Assembly: GCF_030686155.1 (NCBI RefSeq)
Contig: NZ_JAUPEV010000013.1
Span: 1 to 46,109 of the forward strand
DNA: 46,109 bases
From: Helicobacter_J cappadocius
Lineage (GTDB): Bacteria > Campylobacterota > Campylobacteria > Campylobacterales > Helicobacteraceae
Reading direction: 5' to 3'
The notes beneath the pieces were generated by a model that was given only the letters and a program-made list of their open reading frames with translations, was not told the DNA's origin and made no database searches. Each line of letters begins with the position of its first letter. Within the stretch, counting starts at the first letter, position 1. The position numbers were made by a program, and so were the translations under genes. Shown here piece after piece: positions 26,255-36,341 of the stretch.

Positions 26255-26830
26255 ATGTCACCTATTCTCATAGCGGGTTTAGGAAATCCGGGTAGTAAAT
26301 ACGAACATACTAGACATAATATCGGTTTTGATATTTTAGATTCTCTAGCTCATTCATTGGGTGTAGGGTTTGAACCCTTCCCCAAATTTCAAGCATTCAT
26401 TGCAAAGCTTCCCTCAAAAGAGATTATTCTTATTAAACCTCAAACATTTATGAATTTATCAGGCAACTCTATAGCCCCTGTGATGAATTTTTATAAGATA
26501 AGCACCCTTTTGGTTATCCATGATGATCTAGATCTGCAACTAGGATGTATTCGATTTAAACAAGGTGGCTCAAGTGGCGGACACAATGGACTTAAATCTA
26601 TTGATAGCTCATTTGGTAATAACTACTATCGCTTGCGTTTTGGCATCAGTAGAAGTGAAAAAATACCTGTGATTGATTATGTGCTCCAAAAATTTACTCC
26701 TCAAGAATCTGATAAAATACCTTCGCTCCTAGAGCACTGTGTGGAATCTATAAAATTCTTTATTGACAAAAAAGATTTTTTACTACTCCAAAACAAGTTT
26801 ACACAAAACATCAAAAACGAGGTCATCTAA
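26255..26830 (+). CDS. pth: Peptidyl-tRNA hydrolase
   Basis: Pth releases stalled peptides from tRNA so that the tRNA can be reused. The catalytic His is His21 in EHTRHNIGFDILD, and the family signatures GLGNPGSKY, LVIHDDLDLQLG and GSSGGHNGLKSI are all clear. The length of 191 residues is usual. It begins eight bases after rplY and its stop is followed at once by the lptG ATG. Confidence 0.97.
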   Translation: MSPILIAGLGNPGSKYEHTRHNIGFDILDSLAHSLGVGFEPFPKFQAFIAKLPSKEIILIKPQTFMNLSGNSIAPVMNFYKISTLLVIHDDLDLQLGCIRFKQGGSSGGHNGLKSIDSSFGNNYYRLRFGISRSEKIPVIDYVLQKFTPQESDKIPSLLEHCVESIKFFIDKKDFLLLQNKFTQNIKNEVI

Positions 26831-27895
26831 ATGCTTTTTAGATTTGTGGGATACTACTATCTAAAATATTTTTTGATTGTTTTTTGTGCATTAGAAATGT
26901 TTTTTATCAGTATTGATAGTCTCAAATATGTAGATAAATTTCCAGATTCCGCAAACCTTGCGATACTATTTTTTGTCTATGATGCACTTTATGCCGTCAA
27001 CTATACTTTGCCAATTTCCTTGCTTTTGGGGATGGTAATTTTTTATATCACTATGATAAAAGCGAATCAATACACTGCGTTGTTAGCTATTGGATTTTCC
27101 AAAAAAGCAGTTTTAAAGCCTATCATTATTATTAGTTTATTTTTTAGTTTAGTTTATATTGGTTTAAATGCCACACCTTTTGTATATGCTCAAGAAAAAG
27201 CAGAATCTATTATCTATCAAGGTAATTTCTCAAATACTAGCGAGGACTTACTGGTAAAATACGGAGAAGATTATGTATATTTTGGTAAAATTTTCCCCTT
27301 ATTGCAAAAAGCTCAAGATATAAAGATTTTTCAACTAAAAAATTACTTTCTAAGTTCTTTTACACAGGCTAATACTGCCTATTTTGAAAATGGGTATTGG
27401 GTTTTACAGGATGTTAATATTTCAACCTTGCCAGATATTTTTAAGCTAGGAGGAAAGGGACTTGAAACCAAGCATCTTGATGAGCTCAAAATTCTAAAAG
27501 GTTTTCGCCCTAAAATATTAGATACCATTTACCAAAACAAACCCTCTGTATCAATTGTAGATGCAATTCAATCAGTGATTATTCTTAAAAATCAAAATGC
27601 AGGGAGTGAAAAAGTTAGATCGATGCTTTATAGCTTTATCTTGATTCCGCTTTTTGTTCCTTTTACTGCAATGATTATTGCTTATTATACCCCGAGTTTG
27701 GCAAGGTATGGAAATCTCGCATTGCTTAGTTTTGGATTTATCGTGATTTCTCTAGTAATTTGGGGGTTATTTTTTGCACTAGGAAAGCTAAGTATTAGTG
27801 GATTATTTTTACCAGAAGTGGGGATATTAGCCCCACTTATTATTCTTGCTATTATTGGATTATGGTATTTTAAGAAAATCAATAACCGCACATAA
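26831..27895 (+). CDS. LptF/LptG-family permease for lipopolysaccharide export
   Basis: This is a 354-residue protein with the six-helix LptF/G plan: two helices near the N-terminus (about 10-30, 50-75), a third near 95-115, a long periplasmic domain (about 120-255), then three C-terminal helices. The LptB2FG complex pulls lipopolysaccharide out of the inner membrane. Whether this is LptF or LptG is not settled by sequence; its place after pth matches HP1498. It starts at the base after the pth stop and ends one base from the converging mrp stop. Confidence 0.88.
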   Translation: MLFRFVGYYYLKYFLIVFCALEMFFISIDSLKYVDKFPDSANLAILFFVYDALYAVNYTLPISLLLGMVIFYITMIKANQYTALLAIGFSKKAVLKPIIIISLFFSLVYIGLNATPFVYAQEKAESIIYQGNFSNTSEDLLVKYGEDYVYFGKIFPLLQKAQDIKIFQLKNYFLSSFTQANTAYFENGYWVLQDVNISTLPDIFKLGGKGLETKHLDELKILKGFRPKILDTIYQNKPSVSIVDAIQSVIILKNQNAGSEKVRSMLYSFILIPLFVPFTAMIIAYYTPSLARYGNLALLSFGFIVISLVIWGLFFALGKLSISGLFLPEVGILAPLIILAIIGLWYFKKINNRT

Positions 27896-27896
27896 T

Positions 27897-29003
27897 TTAG
27901 TGCAGATGAGAATTGTCTTTTGTGGGTTGTATATTTTTATTATCCGCCAAAGACTCACGCTCTACCTTATTTAAAAACTCAATGATAGAAATAGAAGCTT
28001 TCACATAAGCTTTACTACTAAGTGAGTTAGGTTCAAAAAATACGATGGGTTTGCCGCTATCTCCACTCTCACGAACTTTAGGTTCTAAAGGAATCTGTGC
28101 GATAATGTTAGTGCTATATGAATCTGCTAAAACTTGAGAAGTCCCTTTGCCAAAAATATCATACTCTTTGCCACAGTCTGGGCAAATAAACCCACTCATA
28201 TTCTCAACAATTCCAGCAATAGGGATATGCAACTTCACAAACATATCCAAACTTCTTGCACTATCATCTAAGCTAACTTGTTGCGGGGTTGTCACAGTTA
28301 TCCCTGCACTCACAGGAACACTTTGAGCCATGCTCAGCTGTGCATCACCTGTACCTGGTGGCATATCAATAACCAAAATATCTAGATCGCTCCAAATTAC
28401 ATCAGTGAGCATTTGTTCAATCGCTCTCATTAACATAGGACCTCGCCAAATCAGGCTTTGCCCCTCTTCATATAAAACTCCCATACTCATCATCTCTACA
28501 CCAAAGGCTTTTAATGGAATGAGTTTTTTTCCACTAGAATCAACTTGAGGTTTAGATGTGTTCAAACCCAACATTCTAGGGATATTTGGACCATAAACAT
28601 CAGCATCAAGCAATCCTACCTTTTTGCCTTGTTGTGCTAATGCAATAGCAAGGTTGGCACTAGTAGTACTTTTGCCCACACCACCCTTTCCAGAACTCAC
28701 CATCACAAAATGTTTGATTTGGGGAGCTAAATTTTTAGTACTAGGTGTTTTAGGAGTAGCTTTTGGAGGGGTTTTAATATCAATATGAATATTTTTAATC
28801 CCCAAAGCTTCTAGTTTAGATTTTACCTCATTATTGAGTGTTTGAGCCACTTCATCAGAGCTTGAAGGAATGTCTAACAAAAGTCCGAGTTTGTCTTCGT
28901 GCAACGTAATATTCTTGACAAAACCAAAACTGACAATATCTTTTTCAAAATTCGGATATATAACCGTCTTTAATACTTCTAATACCTTATCTTGCGTGAT
29001 CAT
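27897..29003 (-). CDS. mrp: Mrp/ApbC-type P-loop ATPase for Fe-S cluster transfer
   Basis: This is a 368-residue protein with an N-terminal DUF59 domain (about 1-85), a Pro/Thr-rich linker (TPPKATPKTPSTK) and the deviant Walker A loop SSGKGGVGKSTTSANLA near residue 107. The CPDCGKEYDIFG segment provides the CxxC used to hold a labile cluster. It should load Fe-S clusters onto target enzymes. It converges with lptG, one base between the stops, so no shared terminator exists there. A 159-base AT-rich gap separates it from the restriction-modification remnant. Confidence 0.95.
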   Translation of the reverse strand: MITQDKVLEVLKTVIYPNFEKDIVSFGFVKNITLHEDKLGLLLDIPSSSDEVAQTLNNEVKSKLEALGIKNIHIDIKTPPKATPKTPSTKNLAPQIKHFVMVSSGKGGVGKSTTSANLAIALAQQGKKVGLLDADVYGPNIPRMLGLNTSKPQVDSSGKKLIPLKAFGVEMMSMGVLYEEGQSLIWRGPMLMRAIEQMLTDVIWSDLDILVIDMPPGTGDAQLSMAQSVPVSAGITVTTPQQVSLDDSARSLDMFVKLHIPIAGIVENMSGFICPDCGKEYDIFGKGTSQVLADSYSTNIIAQIPLEPKVRESGDSGKPIVFFEPNSLSSKAYVKASISIIEFLNKVERESLADNKNIQPTKDNSHLH

Positions 29004-29162
29004 TATCTTCCTTAAATATCAAATTTTATAAACCTTATAATAAATAAATCTTAACAAAAAATAAATGCTTTGTAATTGTATATCCAATCCGATAAAACTA
29101 TAGAATAAATCCATACGAAGATATTTAGAAAATAATCTCATGAATAATGTTTCATTTTTTAA

Positions 29163-30273
<1,111 letters not shown>

Positions 30274-30298
30274 GTTATACCCTAACCCTCATTTTTAA

Positions 30299-31645
30299 CT
30301 ATTCCACACTCTCTTCTTTATATTCTCTAAAAATATCTTGGCTGATCTTGTAGCTACAAAACTTGGGTCCACACATTGAACAGAATTCTGCTTCTTTAAA
30401 AACCTCTTGAGGCAATCCCTCATCATGATATTCTCTAGCCCTATCAGAATCAAGAGCAAGTTCAAACTGTTTATTCCAATCAAAACCATATCTTGCATCG
30501 CTCATCGCATCATCTCTATCTCTTGCACCAATCCTGCCTCTTGCTATATCTGCAGCATGTGCGGCAATTTTATATGCTAAAATCCCCTCTCTAACATCCT
30601 TTGCATTAGGAAGTCCTAAATGTTCCTTTGGCGTTACATAACACAACATTGCTACTCCCTTCCATGCAGCAACACAAGCCCCTATAGCACTTGCAATATG
30701 ATCGTATCCTGCAGCTATGTCTGTAACCAATGGTCCCAATACATAAAAAGGTGCTTCATTACAATACTCTTTTTGTAGCTTTACATTACGTTCTATTTGA
30801 TTAAGGGGAACATGACCTGGACCTTCTATCATCACTTGAACGTCTGCATCATAAGCCCTCTTAGCAAGTTCTCCTAAAACTTTTAGTTCTGCAAACTGAG
30901 CCTCATCACTTGCATCTGCTAAACACCCAGGCCTTAAAGAATCTCCCAAACTCAAACTCACATCATATTCTTGACAAATTTTAAGAATTTCATCATAAGC
31001 CTCATAGAAAGGATTTTGTTTGTGATAGTTCATCATCCAACTTGCCATCAAACTACCACCGCGACTGACAATTCCCATTTTTCTGCGACTTACAAAAGGC
31101 ATATGCTCCAATAAAAATCCACAATGTATAGTGAAATAACTCACACCTTGTTGTGCTTGTTTTTTCAAAACTTTCAACATCACATCAATATCAAGCTTCA
31201 TTACATCATTTTTTACATCGTGCAATATTTGATAAATCGGCACTGTGCCTATAGGAACACAAGAAGCCTCTATAATCGCTTCTCGTATCTTATCGAGGTT
31301 GCCTCCTGTGGAAAGATCCATTACTGTATCAGCTCCATATTTGATGGAAACTTTAAGTTTTTCAACTTCCTCATCAATAGAATTGATGATAGAAGAACTC
31401 CCAATATTCGAATTTATCTTGGTGCGCAATGCCACGCCTATGCCCATTGGTTCTAAATTTATATGATTGATGTTTGCTGGAATAATCAACCTACCTTTTG
31501 CTACTTCTTTCCTGATAGTCTCGCTATTTAAGCATTCCTTATTGGCTATATATTCCATTTCAGGAGTAATAATCCCTCTTTTTGCATAATATAGCTGAGT
31601 TTTGATTTTATCGTTCTTACGATCATTTATCCATTGCTTTCTCAT
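30299..31645 (-). CDS. thiC: Phosphomethylpyrimidine synthase ThiC
   Basis: ThiC is a noncanonical radical SAM enzyme that rearranges aminoimidazole ribotide into the thiamine pyrimidine. The C-terminal cluster motif CSMCGPKFC has Cys422, Cys425 and Cys430. Other conserved parts are TVMDLSTGGNL, IEGPGHVPLNQI and GPLVTDIAAGYDHI. At 448 residues it is of the shorter bacterial form. H. pylori lacks de novo pyrimidine synthesis by ThiC as far as I recall, which argues for another Helicobacter. I see no TPP riboswitch in its leader; TATAAT at 31683-31688 is a likely promoter. Confidence 0.96.
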   Translation of the reverse strand: MRKQWINDRKNDKIKTQLYYAKRGIITPEMEYIANKECLNSETIRKEVAKGRLIIPANINHINLEPMGIGVALRTKINSNIGSSSIINSIDEEVEKLKVSIKYGADTVMDLSTGGNLDKIREAIIEASCVPIGTVPIYQILHDVKNDVMKLDIDVMLKVLKKQAQQGVSYFTIHCGFLLEHMPFVSRRKMGIVSRGGSLMASWMMNYHKQNPFYEAYDEILKICQEYDVSLSLGDSLRPGCLADASDEAQFAELKVLGELAKRAYDADVQVMIEGPGHVPLNQIERNVKLQKEYCNEAPFYVLGPLVTDIAAGYDHIASAIGACVAAWKGVAMLCYVTPKEHLGLPNAKDVREGILAYKIAAHAADIARGRIGARDRDDAMSDARYGFDWNKQFELALDSDRAREYHDEGLPQEVFKEAEFCSMCGPKFCSYKISQDIFREYKEESVE

Positions 31646-31682
31646 TTTTTACTCTTTCATATAACATAAATAATATTTTTTA

Positions 31683-31765
31683 ATTATACATCAAAAAAAG
31701 CTTACAATAAATTTTTGAAAAAAAATAAAAATTCAAGCTTTTATACAGATTTAGAATTGTATAAT
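31683..31765. promoter_or_regulatory. Divergent extended -10 promoters for thiC and the ispDF operon
   Basis: Both strands carry TGTATAAT. On the minus strand TATAAT is at 31683-31688, 38 bases before thiC; on the plus strand it is at 31760-31765, 37 bases before the ispDF GTG. The TG before the hexamer is the extended form favoured in Helicobacter and Campylobacter. The two boxes are 71 bases apart, unlike the three overlapping pairs elsewhere in the window. Confidence 0.6.
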
Positions 31766-31801
31766 TTGGTAACAATTTTTATCTGATAGGGAGTTACAAA
31801 A

Positions 31802-32956
31802 GTGCCAATTAAAAATATAGATTTATCTCTTATCGTAATGGCAGCAGGAAATTCAAGTCGTTTTTGTTCAGAAACCCTGACTCCTTATCGTATCAAAAAA
31901 CAATGGCTACGCACGGGTACGCTTCCCTTGTGGGAAAAAGTAGCAAATGATTTTTCCAAGCTTTATGAGTTTAAAAAAATTATCGTCACTGCTTCTAAGG
32001 AAGATTTTGAATATATGAAAAAAATTTCTGATTTTGAAATTGTTTTGGGCGGAAATTCAAGACAAGAATCAATCAAGAATGCACTAGATTATATCCAAAC
32101 TGAATTTGTGCTCATTACAGATGCAGCGAGATGGAATATAGATAAAAATGTTTTAAAAAGGTTGTTGGAAAAATTTGATGATTCACTTGATTGTATAGCT
32201 CCTTATCTAAATGTTTCAGATACAACTATGTATGAAGGAAAATATGTAAATAGAGAATCTTTAAAACTCATCCAAACACCACAAATCTCCAGATTAAACA
32301 AACTAAAATCATCACTTAAAAATCAAGAATTTAGCGATGAAAGCTCTGCAATCACAAATAATGGGGGGAAAGTCGAATATGTTCAAGGAAGTGTAAAACT
32401 CTCTAAAATAACCTATCAAGAAGATATTCATTCACTCACACAATTGCCACCACCTTCTAGCAATATTTTTAGCGGAAGTGGATTTGATGTCCATAGCTTT
32501 GAAAAAAATAAGCCTATGTTCTTAGGTGGAGTAAAAATAGAATCTGATTTTGGATTTGCTGCTCATAGCGATGGAGATGTGGCTCTTCATGCTCTGTGTG
32601 ATGCGATACTTGGTGCCATAGGTGGTGGAGACATCGGAGAATGGTTTCCAGACACTGATATGGTACATAAAAATGCAGATTCAAAAGTCTTGCTCAAAAA
32701 AATCTACGATTTTGCACTGAGCGTGGGGTTTGAGCTTGTCAATGCTGATATTACAATTTTGGCACAAGTTCCAAAGATTTCTCCCTATAAATCTCAAATC
32801 AAAGAGTGTATTGCAAAAATCTTATATACCGACAAAGCCAAAATCAATATCAAAGCAACCACAACCGAAAATCTCGGTTTTATTGGCAGAAAAGAAGGTG
32901 TGTGTGCGATCGCAAATGTAAATTTAAGACTTATAAACTGGAAGGAAAAAATATGA
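31802..32956 (+). CDS. ispDF: Bifunctional IspD/IspF enzyme of the MEP isoprenoid pathway
   Basis: The N-terminal half (about 1-215) is IspD, which joins CTP to methylerythritol phosphate (MAAGNSSRF nucleotide loop, then FVLITDAARWNI). The C-terminal half (about 225-384) is IspF, which makes the cyclic diphosphate: the metal-binding Asp229 and His231 are in GFDVHSF, and AAHSDGDVALHAL and GGGDIGEWFPDTD follow. The fused form is characteristic of Campylobacterota and alphaproteobacteria. The start is GTG at 31802 after AGGGAG. Its stop overlaps the next gene's ATG (ATGA). Confidence 0.97.
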   Translation: MPIKNIDLSLIVMAAGNSSRFCSETLTPYRIKKQWLRTGTLPLWEKVANDFSKLYEFKKIIVTASKEDFEYMKKISDFEIVLGGNSRQESIKNALDYIQTEFVLITDAARWNIDKNVLKRLLEKFDDSLDCIAPYLNVSDTTMYEGKYVNRESLKLIQTPQISRLNKLKSSLKNQEFSDESSAITNNGGKVEYVQGSVKLSKITYQEDIHSLTQLPPPSSNIFSGSGFDVHSFEKNKPMFLGGVKIESDFGFAAHSDGDVALHALCDAILGAIGGGDIGEWFPDTDMVHKNADSKVLLKKIYDFALSVGFELVNADITILAQVPKISPYKSQIKECIAKILYTDKAKINIKATTTENLGFIGRKEGVCAIANVNLRLINWKEKI

Positions 32957-33840
32957 ATGTATTGATTATAGAAAATGAAACTTATCTGGCACAAAGCATA
33001 GCCTCAAAACTAGCTGATATCGGTCATGATTGCCATATCACTTCCGTAATAGATTTAAATCTAAAAAATGCTTATGATGTTATATTGATTTCTTCAAGCA
33101 TTTGCGGGGATCATTATGAAAAATTTATACGCAACAACTCTGATTCAATTATTATTATGATGATTTCATATGTAAGTGATGATACTGTTAGCAAACCCAT
33201 CAAAGCAGGTGCAAAAGACTATATCCTCAAACCCTTTATGATTGATGAATTGATAAGAAAAATTGAACATTATAGAGAATACAAAGAAACACTCTACAAA
33301 ATCAACTTTTACAGATCTTATTTTAATTTCATAGAAAAAGAGCTTAATACCCCTACGCCATTTCAATACCATCCACCATTTGTAATTAAAAGCAATTCCC
33401 AAAGAAGTGCCGATATTTATGCAATGAAATACGCCAAAGAAAAAAATATTCAATTTGAATTTTTTAGTATCAAAGAAGACAGATACAAGAATTTCCTCAA
33501 AAACAACACTTCAAAAAATACCCTTGCATACATAACGAACCTAGAAGAACTCAAAAAACAAGATCGGAAGGATTTTTTAGATTCGATCACCAAATATCCT
33601 GTAATCGCTTCTATCATCACCACTGACAAAATAATTTTCCCTCAGATTGTCGATATATCCAATATTCCAAATAATCATGAGATTGGGGCAGAAATACTTT
33701 CTGTAAAGGAATACGAAAAGGCTATCATTACAAAATTTGAAGGACGCTATCCTGATATAGAACTCGCAAAAAAACTCGGTATGAGTCGAAAAAGCTTATG
33801 GGAAAAGAGAAAAAAATATGGCATCTCAAGAAAAAAATAA
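32953..33840 (+). CDS. Atypical orphan response regulator (HP1021/Cj1608 family)
   Basis: I start it at ATG 32953 (overlap with the ispDF stop); the frame is open upstream but that is shadow. The 295-residue protein has a receiver domain in which the usual phospho-accepting Asp is Ser47 (DVILISSS) and the acidic pair is ENE instead of DD; Lys93 in LKPF remains. The C-terminal 40 residues are a helix-turn-helix (LAKKLGMSRKSLWEKRKKYGI). HP1021 of H. pylori, with the same place after ispDF and also Ser in place of Asp, is a redox-responsive regulator that acts at oriC and on many genes. Phosphorylation-independent control is likely here too. Confidence 0.9.
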   Translation: MNVLIIENETYLAQSIASKLADIGHDCHITSVIDLNLKNAYDVILISSSICGDHYEKFIRNNSDSIIIMMISYVSDDTVSKPIKAGAKDYILKPFMIDELIRKIEHYREYKETLYKINFYRSYFNFIEKELNTPTPFQYHPPFVIKSNSQRSADIYAMKYAKEKNIQFEFFSIKEDRYKNFLKNNTSKNTLAYITNLEELKKQDRKDFLDSITKYPVIASIITTDKIIFPQIVDISNIPNNHEIGAEILSVKEYEKAIITKFEGRYPDIELAKKLGMSRKSLWEKRKKYGISRKK

Positions 33841-35002
33841 AATATACATCGACAAAGAGGCACTTTCTGCACTATCGCTCGTGCAAGAAGGGTTGTTGCA
33901 TCCTGCAACCACACTGATGGGACAAAAAGAAATGGAATCTGTAAATAAAATGGGAATATATAAAGATCAAACCTTCCCCTGCCCTTTTTTATTATGCCCT
34001 AATGGTAAAAGAAATCTTCAAGTCTTATCTAAAGCACAAGAAAATGAGGTATTAGATATTGTTTGCGACAATCAAATTGTTGGAGAAATCAAAGCTCAAG
34101 AGGTTTTTAAAATAGATAAAATCCAAAGACTAGAAAAGCTTATGGGCGGAGATTTATCCACAAAAGAAGCTTCATCTGTGCTTGAAAGACTTGGAGATTA
34201 TGCAATCAGTGGGGAATATAATGTGATCTTTGAAGAAATCAAAGAAACGAAAAAAGCTCTACAGGAAAAAATAAAACTTCACAATGCAAAAAAAATAACG
34301 GGTGTAATGATGAGTGCTAAGCCAATCCATAGAGCTCATGAAAGAATGCTCAGAGAAGAGCTGCAAGATTGTGATCTGATGGTTGTATTTTTACTCAAAC
34401 CCTATAGAAATGATTTTATGCCCTATTCATTGAGAAAAAGGATTTTAGAATACATAGCCAATAACTACCTTATCAAGGATAAAATCTGCATTATTCCTCT
34501 TGATGATACTTATTTATTTGCAGGACAAAACAAAATGATACTCCACTCAATAGTAGCAAAAAACTATGGATGCACCAAACTTATTGTAGGTCAAAATAGC
34601 CCCAATCTCTCTATTTACTACACAGAAAAAACTAGACATTCTATCTTTGACAATCTCCAAGGAGTGGATATTGAGGTTAAAATCATCAGTGAGTATGTTT
34701 ATTGTGAGCTATGTAAAACTCTAGTAAGTCAATCAACCTGCCCTCATGGAAACCACCGCCACACCAACTATAACTCAGAATCTATTTTGGAGCTATTAAA
34801 ATTAGGTATTTTGCCACCTTCTATATTAGTAAGAGAAGAAATATCCGCTATCATCCTCTCCACGCTCCATCCAAATCGTTTTTCAAACCTAGAAAAACTC
34901 TACTATGATATTGTGCCATCAGAAGGTATATTGAAAAATAAAAGCGAAGAGGAATTTTATATTAAACTCATGCAACTTTATCAAAAATCTCACTTGGTAT
35001 AA
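33818..35002 (+). CDS. Divergent ATP sulfurylase-like protein (Cj1609-type), probably not a standard sulfurylase
   Basis: This 394-residue protein has the full layout of bacterial ATP sulfurylase: a PUA-like N-terminal domain, a nucleotidyltransferase domain, and a C-terminal zinc site (Cys296, Cys299, Cys308, with His310 nearby) followed by ESILELLKLGILPP. The HxxH of the active site is kept (His171, His174). But the QTRNP motif before it, whose Arg holds sulfate, is MSAKP (Met165, Ala167, Lys168), and the GRDHAG loop is GQNSPN (258-263). Both losses should abolish normal sulfate adenylation. It overlaps the regulator gene by 23 bases. No cysC, cysN or APS reductase gene lies nearby. The true substrate is unknown. 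Confidence 0.82.
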   Translation: MASQEKNKIYIDKEALSALSLVQEGLLHPATTLMGQKEMESVNKMGIYKDQTFPCPFLLCPNGKRNLQVLSKAQENEVLDIVCDNQIVGEIKAQEVFKIDKIQRLEKLMGGDLSTKEASSVLERLGDYAISGEYNVIFEEIKETKKALQEKIKLHNAKKITGVMMSAKPIHRAHERMLREELQDCDLMVVFLLKPYRNDFMPYSLRKRILEYIANNYLIKDKICIIPLDDTYLFAGQNKMILHSIVAKNYGCTKLIVGQNSPNLSIYYTEKTRHSIFDNLQGVDIEVKIISEYVYCELCKTLVSQSTCPHGNHRHTNYNSESILELLKLGILPPSILVREEISAIILSTLHPNRFSNLEKLYYDIVPSEGILKNKSEEEFYIKLMQLYQKSHLV

Positions 35003-35006
35003 TAAA

Positions 35007-35492
35007 ATGAGAATGTTATTTTTAACTTTATTTTATAGTGGCAAATCCCCTATAGCACCTGGAACTATGGGTAGCATACTCGCACTTATTCTAGGTATCC
35101 CTATATTATATTACTCTAATGAAACCATATTTTTGCTAGGTATTTTTATTGGCTTAATATCGATAAAACAAATTGATATTTATGAAAACAATGGTGGCAT
35201 TCACGATGATAAAAGTATCGTTATTGATGAATTGGTGGGTATGTGGCTTACGATGGGAATGGCTGGTATCTCTATCACGGGCATCATAGGATCATTTTTA
35301 TTCTTCCGACTCTATGATATTACCAAACCATCAATCATTGGAAAAATAGATAGAAATGTCAAAGGTGGACTTGGGGTTGTTGGTGATGATGCACTAGCTG
35401 GTATTTTAGCAGGGCTTAGTGTTTTATTAATCTTAAAATTAATGGCTTATTTTCAATTAGATCCTAACTTTGGAATAAATGTTCTATTTTAA
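35007..35492 (+). CDS. pgpA: Phosphatidylglycerophosphatase A
   Basis: PgpA dephosphorylates phosphatidylglycerol phosphate in the inner membrane, the last step to phosphatidylglycerol. The 161-residue protein has three to four hydrophobic segments and the family's signature residues in FYSGKSPIAPGTMGS and HDDKSIVIDELVGMW. It begins four bases after the sulfurylase-like gene. The four genes from ispDF onward keep the order of Cj1607-Cj1610. Confidence 0.93.
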   Translation: MRMLFLTLFYSGKSPIAPGTMGSILALILGIPILYYSNETIFLLGIFIGLISIKQIDIYENNGGIHDDKSIVIDELVGMWLTMGMAGISITGIIGSFLFFRLYDITKPSIIGKIDRNVKGGLGVVGDDALAGILAGLSVLLILKLMAYFQLDPNFGINVLF

Positions 35493-35551
35493 TATAAAAA
35501 TACATCTGATAAACATGTAAGTATAGTTCACATTAGGTCAGAAAGCTAGAT

Positions 35552-35570
35552 TCAAAAATATCATTTTTGA
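35552..35570 (+). terminator. Possible weak terminator after pgpA
   Basis: An eight-base perfect inverted repeat, TCAAAAAT and ATTTTTGA, with a three-base loop, lies 60 bases after pgpA and is followed at a short distance by a run of eight T. The stem is almost all A and T, so termination would be inefficient. It could instead be a binding site ahead of the nuclease gene. Confidence 0.3.
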
Positions 35571-35614
35571 TTTATGAATGTTTTTTTTAGCTAAGATGTT
35601 CAAAAGGATTTCAC

Positions 35615-36277
35615 ATGAAAATCAAAAGCCTTTTGACTATAATTTTTATTTGTATTACGCCACTTTTAGCGGTATATGAGCACTATAAAATCTATCCTCC
35701 GTTTGAAAAGTATTTTACAAAACAAAAATGTTCTCTAGTGATGGACAAATATTATTATGTCAATTGCTACAGTTTTAAACATAAGGGAACTGATGCAATT
35801 GCTTATAAATTAGAGGGGAAAATACTAGAACTAGGAAGTGCAGGAAAAAGACCTTCTTTTAAATCAGACTCTCAAGTCCCAGAACAATACCGCACCAAAA
35901 CCCAAGACTACACTCACAGCGGATATGACAGGGGTCATACACTATCTAACCAATCTATGAATGCAACAACACAGGCTCAAGCTTCAACATTTTTAATGAG
36001 CAATATCACTCCGCAAAACCCTCAAATCAATCAAAGGGTATGGAAAAAAGCCGAAGATAGAGAACGAAAACTAGCTAAACAAGAAGGGGAAGCAGAGGTA
36101 TTAAACATAGTTATTTATCCCAAAAATCCAGATTATATCAAAGATAATATCGCTATTCCTGAAAGCTACATAAAAATAATCCAAGCAGGAAATATAAAAG
36201 AATGCTACCAAATGCCTAATCATAAGGTCGTTGATGAAAATTTAATCGATTATAAAATAGATTGTAAAGAACAATAG
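35615..36277 (+). CDS. Secreted DNA/RNA non-specific endonuclease (NucA type)
   Basis: This 220-residue protein has an N-terminal signal peptide (MKIKSLLTIIFICITPLLAV). The active-site motif DRGH is at 105-108, with His108 the general base, and Asn130 and Asn139 in FLMSNITPQNPQINQ include the metal ligand of the beta-beta-alpha-Me nuclease fold. Residues 41-50 and 51 contribute two Cys that may pair. It should cut extracellular or periplasmic DNA and RNA, for nutrition or DNA uptake. It is a single-gene unit, preceded by AAAAGGA. Confidence 0.9.
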   Translation: MKIKSLLTIIFICITPLLAVYEHYKIYPPFEKYFTKQKCSLVMDKYYYVNCYSFKHKGTDAIAYKLEGKILELGSAGKRPSFKSDSQVPEQYRTKTQDYTHSGYDRGHTLSNQSMNATTQAQASTFLMSNITPQNPQINQRVWKKAEDRERKLAKQEGEAEVLNIVIYPKNPDYIKDNIAIPESYIKIIQAGNIKECYQMPNHKVVDENLIDYKIDCKEQ

Positions 36278-36341
36278 CTGACTCTTGAATATATTTTTCT
36301 TTTTAACATAAAAATTTTTTAGATTTGTATGCCACAATTCA

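Noticed and set aside
31646..31801. TPP riboswitch before thiC
   Set aside because: I looked for the conserved CTGAGA and the ACCTGA-type elements on the minus strand and saw neither. The leader after the likely promoter is only about 30 bases, too short.
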